This document shows, one piece after another, positions 21,195-35,113 of a stretch of 64,000 nucleotides of DNA. Below the pieces are notes generated by a model. That model worked only from the letters and a program-made list of their open reading frames with translations, did no database searches and was not told the DNA's origin. This DNA is from Anaeramoeba flamelloides. Its lineage: Eukaryota; Metamonada; Anaeramoebidae. A program made the position numbers and the translations under genes. The number at the start of each line of letters is the position of its first letter. Position 1 is the first letter of the stretch. The DNA lies in NCBI GenBank assembly GCA_027625915.1, contig JANTQA010000015.1, positions 7,965,001 through 8,029,000 of the forward strand, written 5' to 3'.

Positions 21195-21721
21195 TAAATT
21201 CCAAAAATTTGGACACTGTTTAAACAGTTGAAAGAATAGTAATACTCCACTTTACATCTATTTGGAAATAATTTTGATTTTACAAACTATTTCATTTTTT
21301 GTTTTTTCAGTTTTGTTTTCTTTTCCTTTTTTCCAGTTAAATAATCTGTTACGTTAGATCTGGAAATATTTTTCGATGGTTGATAGAAGGTTTAGTGTTG
21401 GATTTGTAAAATTGGAAAATCGAAATGCAATTGGTTGATGATATCTTATCATTGGTTAAATCAACAATTCTTGGTGAAATTTCAACAAATTTATCATTAC
21501 ATTTTTTGTTCAGCTCGTTTCACAATTTTGGACACACTTATATTATTTTTTAAAGTTTTATTTTTTTTTTATTTTATTTGGATGGAAATGATTACTTAAA
21601 AAACATTAATACTGAGAAATTTAAATGTGGTTTTATATTATGTTTGGAAAAATATAATAAATTGAGTTTTTGTTTGCCTATTTTTAATTTTGGGTGTGTC
21701 CAAATTTTGGTATGGGGTTTA
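21195..21721 (+). mobile_element. Family C MITE-like element, copy C2
   Basis: It is about 527 bp with terminal inverted repeats, left TTCCAAAAATTTGGACAC and right GTGTGTCCAAATTTTGG, inside TA dinucleotides. It is closely co-linear with C3 throughout, for example AGATCTGGA, TTAGTGTTG and GATGATATCTTATCATT. The frame at 21592-21795 is only the translated right half. Confidence 0.85.
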
Positions 21722-22092
21722 TATATATATATATATATAAATCCTAAATAACACACGGGGTAAGAAAAAAATTCTTTGTAAAGGTACTTTAACAATAATA
21801 GTTCAATTCACCAAATTACATGGTAACCAATTTTCCCTCATTATATATATATTTTTTGTCAATATTAATAAAACTAAAAATAAAGTCAGATTTCTTTATT
21901 TTTGAGAAAAAAGGAAAATCAGAATCAAAGCGAAAGTTTTTATGAATTTAAATTTTCAAAAAATGAAATTATTACTTTAAAAGTTCAGAAAAACTCCACC
22001 TTATACTTTTTAAAAATACAAACCAACTACCAAACTCATTTAGTTGGTATACTTTCCATGGTTTATTGAAGTCCAGTGATCCAAATAAGACA

Positions 22093-22104
22093 CCCCCCCC
22101 CCCC
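22093..22104 (+). repeat. C12 homopolymer
   Basis: A run of about twelve C is striking in DNA this AT-rich. It lies just left of repeat J1 and may mark an assembly weak point. Confidence 0.8.
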
Positions 22105-22124
22105 TTAAGTTTTAATCAGTCCAT

Positions 22125-22500
22125 TAAAACAAAATCTCTGCTTTTTTTCCTTCTTATTCCAAGGCAATATCTAATTCACTATATAATATTATACCTAAGT
22201 TTAATTAAATTTTGAACAAAATACACTTGATGTTTCATTACAATTTAAATTAGGAAGCTATTTGTTAATTTTTTTTTGTAATTTTTTCAATTTATTTTCT
22301 TTTTTTGATGATAAAAATTAACTCAAAAATTAAATCTATTTTTCAAGATAAATTTTCGAATTTGATCCTTTATTTTTTAAATTTCTTTTGATGTAACAGA
22401 ACTTTAAGACCAATTCCATATTTATTTTTAGATTATTGTTGGTTTCTTTGATCAATTAATATATACGTCTTCTATAAAAAAAAACATACTTTTAATTTTA
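22125..22500 (+). repeat. Dispersed repeat family J, copy J1
   Basis: It is co-linear with 35630-36050 and 59745-60140. Shared landmarks are AAGATCTAATT-like, TTTGATCCTTTATTTTTT (J1 and J2) and GGTTTCTTTGAT-then-TTCTATAA blocks. No terminal inverted repeats or ORF were found, so the boundaries are approximate. Confidence 0.6.
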
Positions 22501-22688
22501 AAAAACACGAGGATGAAAAAATAAAATTTATTAAAAAATTAAAGTTAGACAAAACTAAAATGTTTATTAACCTTCCATATTTAATAATAAAGTTTATTCA
22601 CAATATAATCAAAATTCCAGAACTTTAAATTTATGGACTATTGTATTTATTGTTCTTAGTATAACTACCTTTTTTTAAAAAGTATCTA

Positions 22689-23167
22689 CAGTGGTGTAAA
22701 TAACCCGTGTTGACAACCTTTAACCCTTTACAAAAATTTAACTCGTGTTTTTTTTTTTTCAGACTTGGATATTAAAAGATAGGAATAAACCCATATATTC
22801 TTGGTTCTGATTTAAATTGGCTTTAGAGGTTAGACCTTTGATTAGTCAAAATGACTCAATAATATTAAATTCTTTTGTTTCAAAAATTTCATCATATTTT
22901 CAAAATTTCAGAGATTAAATGATTTTTTTTATAAAAATTCAAAAAATGAAATTTTACTCATTATCTTGTCAAAAAATAGCATTTTAATCTTTCAATATCT
23001 TCATAATCCTTTTTTAAAATGTATTTAAACAACATTATTTCTTGTTTATCTACTGTTTCCATCCTATTGATTTGTTTCTTTTATTTCTAGAGTCAGCCAA
23101 TATTTTTTGTATGAGTTATATTTTAGTAATGGGTTAAAATAAAAAACACCGGTTATTTACACCATTG
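22689..23167. mobile_element. Family E MITE with Tc1-like ends
   Basis: It is 479 bp between TA dinucleotides (22687-22688 and 23168-23169). The left end CAGTGGTGTAAATAACC and inverted right end CAATGGTGTAAATAACC are followed by CGTGTT/GGTGTT. CAGTGGTGT-type ends are typical of Tc1/mariner elements. No transposase frame is present. Confidence 0.85.
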
Positions 23168-23276
23168 TAGTGGAAAAAAATGGTATTTTTTCAAGGTAAA
23201 AAAATTCAAAATAAATGGAAGAACAAATTTTAGTTTTATTCAACTTGGGGATTTTTACTCTGAAAAACAATAACTA

Positions 23277-23837
23277 AACTCTTTTTCATTCAAAGGGTCC
23301 CAGTTTTATTGAAGAAATGGAAGACATTCTATGAGTTTAATTCATTACACTTATCAAACTAAAAATTTCAATTTTTAGATCAAAATCATTTTTTCTCATT
23401 TTGTAAAATTTTGTTTTTTTTGTTTTTGCTTTTTACTTTTTTCTTTTTTTTCTTCTTTTCTTTTTTATTTTTTTTTTAAAATTCACTTTGAAAAAAAAAT
23501 GTTTGAAAAACGAAATAAACATTAAGAAAGGTTAAGATTTGTATGTTCTTTTAAAATTCATACATTTACAAGTAAAAAATCTTATTATCAACAATTTTAA
23601 TTTCCTAAAGAAATTGAGAATTTTACACGAGACGTTCCAATGAATGGGCCCAAAAAATTTTTTAACATTTATTTTATTTTGAAATTTATGGTTTGTTCAG
23701 TGGTTTCTTTTATAATTATGGACTCTTATAAGAAGTTTATTATTTCTCGTATTTCTAAACAATCTAAGTTTGGTTGATTCTTAAAAATAAAGTGACGTTT
23801 TCATTTTTGGCTGGGCCTCTTTGAGTGAAATGGAGTT
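23277..23837 (+). mobile_element. Family B MITE-like element, copy B3
   Basis: It is about 561 bp with imperfect terminal inverted repeats of about 28 bp. The left reads AACTC...TTCATTCAAAGGGTCCCAG; the right, inverted, reads AACTC...TTCACTCAAAGAGGCCCAG. TA dinucleotides lie at both outer edges. This best-preserved copy defines the family. Confidence 0.8.
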
Positions 23838-24782
23838 TATTAGTTTGAAAATTCTTGACTTTTCAAATAAAAGTGAAATAGAGGAAAAAATTGCCTGGTA
23901 ACAATTATTGAGTGTGTCCACCAATCGCTTAGATTTGCCAGAATTCAAGGGAACGAAAAGAAAAGTTTTTTACTCAAATCTAAAAAATTCTAGTAAACCT
24001 TCCAAAAGTGTACTTTTTTTTTTAATTTCAGAAATAAATCGAAAAATAAATAAATTTTCGATTTCCCAAAACAACAGAAAACTCAAGAAAAACTAAAGGT
24101 GGTCTTTTTTACTTTTTGTTTCGAAAATTTATTGATTTTCTCGTCAAAACCAAAATAAACAACAACCGAACAAAAAAAACAAAAAAGCAATATGTTTTTT
24201 TCACTTTAAAGCAATAAACAAACCTTTAATTGTCGAAATAATTGGTTACCCTATTTGAAAAATATTGATCAGATTGAAAATGTAATTAAAATAGATTATT
24301 TTAACGCCTTAGCTATGAAGAAAAAAACTTATTCAATTTATCTCTATTAAATCTGAAAAAAATCTCAAATAAAATTGGATTTTTCAACTTAAATTGTTAA
24401 ATATCTTGAATAATAATTTTTTGATAAAAGGTCTTCCATTAACCAATCGTGATTATTTCGAAATGAAGTTTTAAAAAAGTAAAAAATTCTCAAATATTGA
24501 ATTTTATTTGGGAAAAAATTTTTTCATAATTAGGATGGACTTATCTCTTCTACACTAGTTTTTAGATCAACTGTGCTTAATTAGTGTTGATTCAAAAAAT
24601 TATTTTACTCAAAAACCATCTAAAGACCTGCAAAAGAAGAGAGCAGAAAAATAACTTTATTTTTGGATTACCGGATAAACCTTGATTTTTCTTTGGAGTA
24701 AAAAATTTTCGAATAAATTTTACTTCACAATAAAACCATTTTTTTTTTATTCTGTTTGCCTTCAACGAGCTATCATTTGAAA
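23838..24782. other. Gene-free stretch before the ankyrin/BTB pseudogene
   Basis: It is AT-rich with no recognised gene. A 62-codon frame at 23908-24096 is Ser/Lys-rich and has no family signature. Confidence 0.5.
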
Positions 24783-27700
24783 TGTTTGAAGCAATCAAAA
24801 ACAATAACCTAAGTGCTGTTTCCAATATTGATTTCAGAAGCGCATTCTGTCAATACCAAAGACAAAGAAGGAAACACACCACTTCATCAATGTATTCTAA
24901 ATAATTGTAGTTTAGAAATGATTGATCTTTTACTGGAAAATAAACCCTTTTTAAATCTGAGAAACAATGAACTCGATACTGTTCTTCACACAACAATAAA
25001 AAACCATTCAAGCAACTGCCATTCACTGAACATTCTTGAGAAATTAATCGAATCTGGTTGTGATACAGAACAGACTAATTTAGAAAACCTCACACCTTTA
25101 GCCTTAGCTTGTTGTTACAGGGACATTGATCTTAAAATTATTCAGACTCTTCTAGAAAAATCCGATTATCTGTACACATGTTCAAAAAAACAGATTTTAA
25201 AAAAAAGGAAATTAGAGGTTTTAGAACATTACCAAAAACAAAACCTTAGGACAGAGAAAAAAGTGAAAGAAAAGGAGAAGGAGAAGGGTATGGACAATAA
25301 AAATAAAATAAAACTTCAAAAAAAGATTGAAAAAAAAGAGTTCTTTAGCAAAATGATAAAACAAGAAAGGAAAATTCAAATTAAAAACAGGAGCAAATCA
25401 TATAAAAAAGAAAAAAAAAAAAGAAGCAAACCATAATTACCTTTCTTGATATCAATCAAAATATTTAAATCCAGACGATCCTGACGTTAGTGGAGGCCTT
25501 TTTCTTTTAGAAAACGGCAGTTTAATTAAGGATCCATTCCATTTGGCAATTAAAAACAAATTACCATTAGAAATAATTATTTTATTTTTAGAATCTGGTG
25601 TTGATCCAAATCATGTCAATCACTTCCACGGATCACTCTTACAGAACTCATTACACATTGCCTGTAAATACGCACCTGAAAATTTAAAATTGATTGATCT
25701 TTTATTGAAATATGGTGCAAATTTGGAATTCGAAAATGCTAATTCACGAACCCCCTTATTTCACTCAATCATCTTAATCGAAAACGAAGAAGAAGAAATC
25801 ATCCACATTGTAAAAGAAAAAGAAAAAGAAGAAGAAATCATCAACATTGTAAAAGAAACAGAAACAGAAACAGAAACAGAAATAGAAATAGAAATTGAAA
25901 GAGAAGTAACAGAAAAAAAAGGAGACAAATTCAAAATAAATGAAAAAGAAACAAAAAAAGAAAAAGAAAAAATAATTCGATTCAAATTATTTAAATATTT
26001 GATTTCTAAAAAAGCAAATTACAATCTTATTGATATAATTGGATGGTCTTGCCTTCATTATTTAATTATTTCAGATTATTCTCTCGATCAGATCAGACAT
26101 TGTATCGATTTGGGAATTGAAATCCGATATATTATCAAGACAGATTTTAAATATGCTAAAAGATCTCAATACAATGTAAAATGCAATTGTTCAATGGACA
26201 AAAAGCCGATTGAGTCAATTGTCACCCCACTTTGTTTCGCAATTGCAAGTAAAAGATCATTAAAAATCTGTAGACTTTTGTCCACATCTGAAAAACACAT
26301 TTATCAACAAACTGACAAAGAATTTCAGGATTTAATTGGTAAACATATAGCAAAAGATTCCTACCAAACCTTATTTTTTTCTTTAAATCCATTATTTTAT
26401 TGTGTATCAAACAGTTACGATCGAAATGAAAAGGAAAATACAAACAACAGCAACAACAACAACAATAATAATAATATCAATAATGGCATTTTAAAGCATT
26501 TAAAATTTTTAATAGAAGAACTTAAAATTAATATCAATCTGAAAGACTTGTACGGAAGTAACGCATTGCATTATGCCTTAAATAATAAGGCCCCGATTGA
26601 AATTATAAAATATTTGATTGAAAATAAAATTAAAATAAATTGTCAAAATGAATTAAATACCACATCAATTCACTATGCATGCTTGGCAAATTATGATCCA
26701 AAAATCATTGAGTATTTAATAGACTCTGGTGCGGATGCCAGAAGGATTAGTCAATTTTCAATTTACCATCTTCAATTTGGCAATTCAGATGGGCCATACA
26801 GAAATGCAGATTATATCACGTGTTTGCATTATTTGTAAACCAACCGAGAACCAAACATTGAAATTGCCAGAATTTTAATAGAGAAGGGCAAAATAGATAT
26901 TAATGAAGTTGATTCCATAGGGTTTAACGCTTTCCATGTTGCATGTTTATTTGGATACAAAGATGTCAATTATTTAAAATTTTTAGTTGCAAAGGGCATT
27001 GATTATAAAAAAACAACAAAACGAGGATTTCCGTTGTTTGTATATTTATTTTATTATAAAACTAAACGAAAAAAGTTGCAATTTATCAAATATGTTTTAG
27101 AATTGGATCCATATCAATTAAATTACGTTAGTACGGAGAGTCAAACGGTTCTTCATTTCTTATATAATGCACAATGCGACTCTTATATTTATTCTTCATA
27201 TCTACAAGAGAGAAATCCACTATCTGAAGAAATGGGTGAAAATTACTCTTATCTAAGATATTACAAGAAATATCTTGCTCTGTCTCAAGAGGAACAAGAA
27301 AAAATTGAAAAAAGAAAACAAATTTTTACTTTCCAGATTGCAAATTATTTGATTCAAAAGGGAATCGACCCTGGACACTTATCTTCCTCAAATAAAACTG
27401 CCTTTGTTGACGCTTTGCAAAACGAAATGTCAACAATAAAGGATTTTCAACTTTTAATTCCCAAAAAAAAACTTTATAATTCATCGCCTTCAAAGTTATA
27501 TGGGTTTTCTTTTGAAGAAGAAATTTTATTCAAATTCGATGGCTTACATAAGTATCAAGATGGTTATTATCAAAAATTAAGTGGCCAGTTCCAAACACGC
27601 TTTGGTTCAAATGACAATAATATACACACATTTTGAAGAAACGAAAAATCTAAACAGGTTAAAAAAATTCAAAATTTTGATGTAAATGATGTCAATTCAC

Positions 27701-30700
27701 CAGGGGTCGGAAAGTCTTCCTTCCATTTGTATATTCAAAACTTCAATATAAGTACTTTTTCGGGATATCTCCCCTCTCTAAAATTTAAAAAGGAATTTTA
27801 CAATGTTTTACAACTTTACCTTGATAATGGCATGGATATTAACATAAGAGACGATCGATCTAATACTGCTTTACATTTCTTATGTGAAACACATTATAAC
27901 AAATGTGTCAAAATTTTAATCGAAGAGGGTGCAGATCTTATAGCTCTAAACTTTTATCGGTTTACTCCTTTACATACCGCATGTGCTAATTGCAAATTGA
28001 AGCCAGAAACAATACAATTACTAATAACAAACCAAATATTAATTTATTTTCAGAAAAAATTTCTTTGGGGAAAGGTCAATCCCAGAAAAATGTACATTAT
28101 TCTTTTCCAAATTCTTATAATCAACAAATATATTTGAATAAAAAACAAAATCAAAAAAATACCTTTTTTAATATACACAACGCTAGTGAATTCAACGATG
28201 ATGATGGTGATGATGAACCAAATAATTATAATAATAATAAAAATAATGATAATAATGAAAATAATAATAATAATAATAATGGTGGTGATTATAAAAAAAA
28301 AAAAGACAAAATTAAAAATAAACATAATCCAAATAAACCAAATAAAGGTAGAACACCATTACATCTTGTTGCTTTGTATGATAGATAATTTCCAATGATA
28401 GACCGGTATCGATATATGGAAATCTTATTAAAAAATGGTACAAATCCAAATCTTCGAGATCACCAGTCAAGAATACCATTACATTTAATATTCGCTAGCG
28501 GGTTTAAATGGGAATTAAAAATGATTACAGAATTATTAATGGAATATAATTCCGATCTAAATGTACAGGATATAGATAATAGCACACCATTGCATTTTGC
28601 CAGTTTTTTGATACAATTCGAGATAGAAGGCAACAGCCAAAATATTAACTACATTAACTTTTTTTATTATCATAACAATTGGAGATCCAAAAAGCGAAAC
28701 ACCAAAAGACTACAATATAGAGAAAAACAAAAAATTAAACATTATAAACTAATAAAATATCTAGTAATAAAAAAAAATGCAAATATAAATATTAAGAATT
28801 TATATGATGAATACCCTTTACATTTAGCTTGTAGAAGTTCAAGCCATTTAGAAACAATTAAATTATTAATTAATAAAAACAATAATGTAAATTCATTATC
28901 TAAATTTAATTTAAGCCTTTATTTCAAACAAACGAATAAAAAATATGGGTTTTTAAAAAGAGTAAAAAGGGGTTTGAAACAATAAAGCAATTGTGGCAAG
29001 AATTATATTTTGAAAACGATTGGAAAGGGGTTTGGATATACATCTCTTCAATTTGCCTGTTTAACTTGTGATCTCCCTGTAATTAAATATTTATTAAATA
29101 ATGGAGCAGATCCAAATATTTTGGATCACTTAAAAGAAAATATTCTTTTTAAAATCATCTTTAATGCAGATTATGAAAATATTTTTAATTATTTGATCCA
29201 AAATAATTATCTTTCGAACAAGAGTAATGATAATGATAATGATAATGATAATGATAATGATAATGATAAAAACAACAACAAGAATAATAATACCAAAATA
29301 AATGTTAATCAATTAAATAACAAAGGGGATAATCTTCTTCAAATTGCTTTAAAATATGGACTGAATTATAAAATTATCAAAATATTAATTGACATTGGAG
29401 TAAATATTCAACATATTAATAAAAAAGGACAAACAGTCTTGCATGTTTTTGCTTTAAATTCAACCTATTCACCCACATTTATTTATGAAAATGAATATTT
29501 TCTAAAAAAATATAATTATGATAAGGAATCAAGGAAAAAATGCAAAAAAAATGCTTTAAAAATTTTCAATTTATTAATCAAATTGTATTTGAATTGTGGT
29601 TTGGATTTAAATTTCAAACAAAAAATTAATAGTTTTGGTGATGAAATTTTTTCTTTTGATGACACCAATAATTCTTTTCACAACAGTAATACTGATAACG
29701 ACAATGATAGTGATAGCGATAATGATAATTGTGATATGAAAAAGAATAATGAAATTATAAAAAAAGAATATACTGGACAAACAGTACTGCATTTACTTTC
29801 TGCTATTAATCAGGATTATGATATAATAAATTGTGTTATTTCGAATGGTGGGGAAGTCAATAGTAAAGATTTAAATTTGATTACACCATAACATATTGCA
29901 ACAGCATTTCATGCACCTGTGAAAACAATTAAATTATTATTAGACAATGGCGCCGAATTAAATAGTCAAGATTCAAAAGGAAATACCCCAATATTTTATT
30001 TATTTAACTCCAGGATATTTAACATCTGCAAATATCGGAAAACAACTTATCACGCATTCAATTTAAAAAAAATTGTAACATTATTTATAAAAAGTGGGGT
30101 CCACTTAGATATAATTAACAATGACGGGATGCCTTTATTTCATCTTTTAAGGCAATATAATTATAAAGATTATTTTCTTTATGAATTATTATTTGACAAT
30201 AATCTGAAGATTTTTAATTACAACAGGGATAACAATAACAGATCCCTTCAAACTTTTATTGAAAAAAATCCGATCTATTTTACAAAGCTCTTATTAAATT
30301 ATTGTTATAAATCACTTAAAAATGATCAAATGGATTTTTTACGATTTACATCTATTATAAGACAAATTTTGCCTTCGAATATTGGATTTTTTATTAAAGA
30401 TATCGAAATTTTTGAAATCATCCTAAAAATTATAACTTTATTCAAAAAAAAAAAAGATCAAAAATAATTTATTACAGAGTTACACACGATTGATACTCCT
30501 AAAATCTAATTCTTTGAAAATTGTCAAAAAATTTGTTGAATTTCGATACAACCCTGAATATTGTTCTATATATAAGAATAATTCAACTCTTCATCTGGCC
30601 TGTTTAAATATTCACATACAAAATGATGACCTTCAGATGACTTATAAACATGTTTTGAATTGTAATTTGTTAGAAGAAAAAAAGAAAGAAAAGAGATACA

Positions 30701-32887
30701 AAATAATAAAATACCTCCTTGAAAGGGATAATTCCAAAATAAATCATTTTAATGATAATAACTATACACCCTTATCTTTGGCATGCAAGAAAAACCCTGG
30801 CTTGAAAATAATAAAATTATTAGTCGAATATGGTGCTCAAGTTGATTTAGAGAAATTTTTGATACAGGAAAATGAAAAAAACAGTAGCTTTAAAAATGTA
30901 ACTGAAAATGATAACGATGATGATAACGATGATGATGATGAAACGGAAAAAGGAAAAAGAAAGCAAAAAAAAAAAAAATAAAAAAAATAAATAGAAGGAA
31001 AATGCAAAAGAAAAAGAAAAGGAAAGGGAAAAGGAAAAAGAAAGGGGAAATCGAACAAGAAATTAAAAAGCCAACTAATACTAGGACTGGAGGAGTTGGA
31101 AGGGGGGACGGAGAGCGAGATGGTTAATGAAAGAAATTCGACAAAATTTACCGATTATGAAAAAAAAAGTTGATTCGTTACTTACATTGATTTCTCATAA
31201 CAAAACCAATGTTGAAACTCTGAAATATTTGTTTGAAAAAGGTGCCAAATTAGAATTGGAAAATTTAAATTTGCATCCTTTTATCATATCTTGTTCCCAT
31301 CAGAAGTGTTCTCTTGAAGTAATGAAATATTTATTTAAAATCACACCAAAAGAAATTCAACCTTTAATTTTAGAAAAATCTTTATACACGGTATTTAAAA
31401 AGATTGAATTTGATTCAGAATTCATCAAATTTTTAATTACCTTAAATGCACCAATTAAAAATTATACCAATACAAAGGGGGGGGAGCACTTCACCTTATA
31501 AGTAAAAATCAATATTACGAATTAATACCTTTATTAATTAAAAAAGGATTGGATGTCAATGCAGTTAACGACAAAGGATTCTCTTCTTTAAATTACATAT
31601 TCGAATGCTTAACGTTTGGGGATTTATCGCAGAAACTCATTTTAACAATAAAGGCTTTAATTGATCATGGCGCAGACGTTAATATCCGATCAAAAATAAC
31701 TCTGGAAACGGTGGTTCATAAAGTAGCTGCATTAACGGGCGGATTGGAAATTTTTAAATATATTATAAAAAAATCAATAAAAAAGACCAATTTCAATATT
31801 AGAGATGTATTTAATCGAACACCTTTAGATTTTATTACACACAATCCCAATGGGATTGAAATGTTAAAAATTTGTATCAAAAATCAAAATAAAATTAATA
31901 TTAATGAAGGCATAATAAAAAGAGTGATAGCTAAACCAAATTGTAAAAACGAGATTAAAAAATTTTTATTAACCTACCAAAGTCTACAAAATGATTTTCT
32001 TCAATTGACTTTAAATGGGAAAGAAAATTCTTTCGAGACAGATTTGGTTATAAATAATTCTGTGAAGGATTTTCATTTACATAAATGGATTATCAAAATG
32101 AGATTTTACAATTGTTTGAATAACACTAATGATGACGATGATGATGATGAAAAGAAGAATAAGAATAATAATAAGAATAATAAGAAAAATAATGATGATA
32201 AAGAATTCTTTTAACATTTTATTAATGTTCTGTCCGTACAAAATACAAGTACTATAAACCAAATAATAAATTGGATTTATACTGGGGAAATTGAAATTGA
32301 TTTGCAAAATTTGAATGAGTCATTGAAAAAAAGAGAAGAAGAAATTAAAAATCTAAAATTTGGGCGTATGACAAAGCATCAAATCGATGAGCAAACTAAA
32401 ATAACAAAAATTGTCTTCCAAAAAGGCGATCAAAAAATATTAAAACAAAAAAATAGGTTAATTGAAATTATAAAAGAAATTGATCCTACAATTAATTCCA
32501 TAGCATTATTTGAAAAAAAAATCAGGTAGAAATGGATTATTAAATGATTTGAATGCATTTTATCGTTTGAAAAAAAAATCAAATTCAATGAATTTTGAAA
32601 TAATTGTTAAGAATGTTCCAATTAAGGTACATAAAGAAATCTTGTTTACAAGAAGTAAATTGTTTAAAGATATGTTCTTAAATTTAGGCCAAATGGATTC
32701 AATTGTCGACTATTCCGGATTTGATGTCCAAACAATAAAAATATTGATTGAATTTTTATATACAGAATCTATCCCCAAGAATTTATCAATGGATACCTTA
32801 AATCAACTACATGAAGCTGTTGATTATTTCCAATTATCTAGAAATTCTTTTTTATATTATTTAATTGATGAGAATTATCAAAACTAA
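24783..32887 (+). pseudogene. Ankyrin-repeat protein with C-terminal tandem BTB domains, decayed
   Basis: The intact form would have been a very long cytoplasmic adaptor of many ankyrin repeats (TPLHLA-like motifs from 24860 to about 31830) followed by two BTB domains (about 31990-32300 and 32580-32880). An ATG at 24783 begins MFEAIKNNNL, a common ankyrin-protein start. The frame is broken at least thirteen times. In-frame stops lie at 26836, 27634, 28386, 28983, 29889 and 32212. Frame changes fall near 24825, 25430, 28035, 30470, 31000-31120, 31485 and 32515. Several frame changes sit in A or G homopolymers (A12 near 25415, G8 near 31481, A9 near 32512), so some could be assembly errors. The in-frame stops between recognisable repeats cannot all be explained that way. 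Code reassignment is excluded by the neighbouring long frames. Low-complexity Glu/Lys, Asn and Asp inserts sit between repeats. The last stop, TAA at 32885, follows the second BTB. Confidence 0.8.
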
Positions 32888-34080
32888 TTATTTTATAAGA
32901 TTGATACTTTATCAAATTTTCTCGGAATTTTTTTTTTTTTTTTTTGTAAAAATGATAAAGAAAATTCTTTTTCATTTTCAACAGACTAGAAAATCAAAAA
33001 GATTCTTAAATTGTTGTTCTCAAAATAAATTTTTAATTAATTTTGACTTTTTTTTCTTCCTCTTTTTTAAATTGTAATATTTTTTTTTTGACTTTTGATT
33101 AATGTTGGCTTTATCACTGTCAATATATCGACTTATTGACAATTACAAAATAAAAAATTATCTTTTTTCCGATTTAAAGTAATAGAAACCTCAAAAAAAA
33201 ATGTTTTTTATCAAAAATTTATTTTTTCGAAAACAAATTACTATTTTAATTCTTTGCTGACTTTTTGTTAACAAAAGGTATTGTAGAGTCCTGGGTTATT
33301 TATTGTCAACTTAAAATAAATTCATATTAAATGGGTTCTACTTTTTTAAAATAGGTTTTTAGAGACAAATAACTTTAAGAATAGGTTCTTTAAAAATTAT
33401 AAATTTGCTAATAAATTTTTTCTAAAAGATTTTTTACTAAATAAAATATCAACAAAATAAATCTAAAAGTTGGAAAAGATAATTTTTTTCAAAATGAAAT
33501 CAAAAAAAAAAAAAAAATCAATAAAGTCATAATATTTTCCTCAAAAGAATTCAACAAACTTTTTGTTTTATTGGATTAAAAAATTAACAGTAAAAATAAT
33601 AAATCTTCTAAAATAAATAAATATTGTATTTCTTCATAAAGTTGCCAATGACTGAATTCCTAAACTTATTGAATTGTATAAATTAATAAAGTCTTAATAA
33701 TATTCTTTCCCAAATTGATTTTTTCCTAATATAAAAATGAAAATTATTTAATAATCGGTTTAAATTATTCCATAAAAATAAATAAAACAGAAATTAATTT
33801 TGATCAAGTTATTATTTCAATTTACAAAAGCAGGTCTAAACTCAAAAATAAAGTTGAATTTCTTGATTCAAAGTATTTATAACAAAAAAAAAAAGTTTTT
33901 AAAAAAATCAAGGAAAATTTCCATTGGAAATTAGAAAGTTAAAACTGCTGGACACGAATATTAAATAATTTTACAGACTCTAATATTTAATATCAAATAA
34001 TTCTAAATAAACAGTTGAGAATATTTATAAATTGTTAGACATATTAATTATATAAACTAACAGTCATCTCATCAAGTTTT
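32888..34080. other. Gene-free AT-rich stretch
   Basis: This is the 3' flank of the ankyrin pseudogene. No feature can be supported beyond homopolymer runs. Confidence 0.5.
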
Positions 34081-34385
34081 GTAGAGTGCCGTAGAGTGCC
34101 TAGCTTTTCCAGAATTTAAAAGAATAGAGAAAAATCAAATATTTTACTCAATTCTTTTGAATTCTGGAAAAGCTAACGGCGTTTTTTTTTTTTAATTTTT
34201 GTAATGAAAAGAAAATTAAATAAATTTATTTTTAATTTCAAAAAGTTAAAAAAAAACATAATGATGATTTTCCATAATTCAAAAAAATTAGTTAAAATCT
34301 ATGATTTTACTCATTTTTTTTTTTGAATTCTGAAAAGGCAACATGTGATTTTTTTTTTTTTTTTTAATTTTTTCTTATTTAATTT
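34081..34385. mobile_element. Foldback-like sequence (family FB), copy FB1
   Basis: It starts with two 10-bp units GTAGAGTGCC (34081-34100), the inverted form of the units at 58324-58384. A hairpin with arms TAGCTTTTCCAGAATTTAAA and TTGAATTCTGGAAAAGCTAA follows at about 34101-34180. A second, weaker palindromic segment follows at about 34262-34350. The CCAGAATT...GAATTCTGG core recurs in FB3. Confidence 0.65.
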
Positions 34386-35113
34386 TGAAAATTTTACTAT
34401 TTTCTCAGAAAAACATCAATTTAAAAAAAAAAATAATAAAAAAACATTTTTAAAATTGTTATACTAAACTTTACTTTTAAAATTCTGAAATTTCAAAAAT
34501 TGTCTAAAGAGTTATGTATAGGTTTATGATAATAAAATAATTACAAAAAACCAAATTTGGCAATTCATTCAAAAATCACCCTTATGAATAAATTATTGAA
34601 AAGAACAATCTTTTATTATTAGTATCATTATTTAGAGAAAGGGATAATTATCGATAATTCTATCAAACAGAATTGAGAAGAAGAAAAATCTTTAAAATAT
34701 CAATTCACAATAATAATATCTTTTACATCTTCAAATAAAAAAACTGCCCACTCCTGAATTCACCTGTTGAGAAAAAATCAATCTTTATTTACTTTCACTT
34801 TTTTAAAAATAGAAAATTTTAGATTAAAGAATTAATAATAATAAACAAAAAAAGAATAAGATATCTGATATTATTCAAAATAAAGAATCATTCTCTTGTT
34901 TTTTTTTTATTTGTTAATGAGAAAGAAAACCATGATTTTTTATTAAAATTTCTAACGAAAAATTTGGTTATGTTGTTAAATTCGTAGAGTGTGGTGTTTT
35001 TTTTTTTTTTTTGTTAATTACTAAGAATTGAATAATATCTTTAGCCAAACCCAATTCAATCAAATGAACAAAACCCAACTGATATAAGAGGAAATCAATT
35101 TATACCGTTCATA

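Noticed and set aside
23925-24085. Another FB copy suggested by CCAGAATTC
   Set aside because: Only a short word matches. The surrounding sequence does not align with FB1 or FB3.
28050-28325. Ile-rich minus-strand frame of 91 codons
   Set aside because: It is antisense of Asn/Asp-rich codons within the ankyrin pseudogene.
24783-32887. TAA and TGA reassigned to amino acids (alternative genetic code)
   Set aside because: The NRPS, propeller, actin and AP endonuclease frames contain no internal TAA or TGA, so the stops mark gene decay rather than a variant code.
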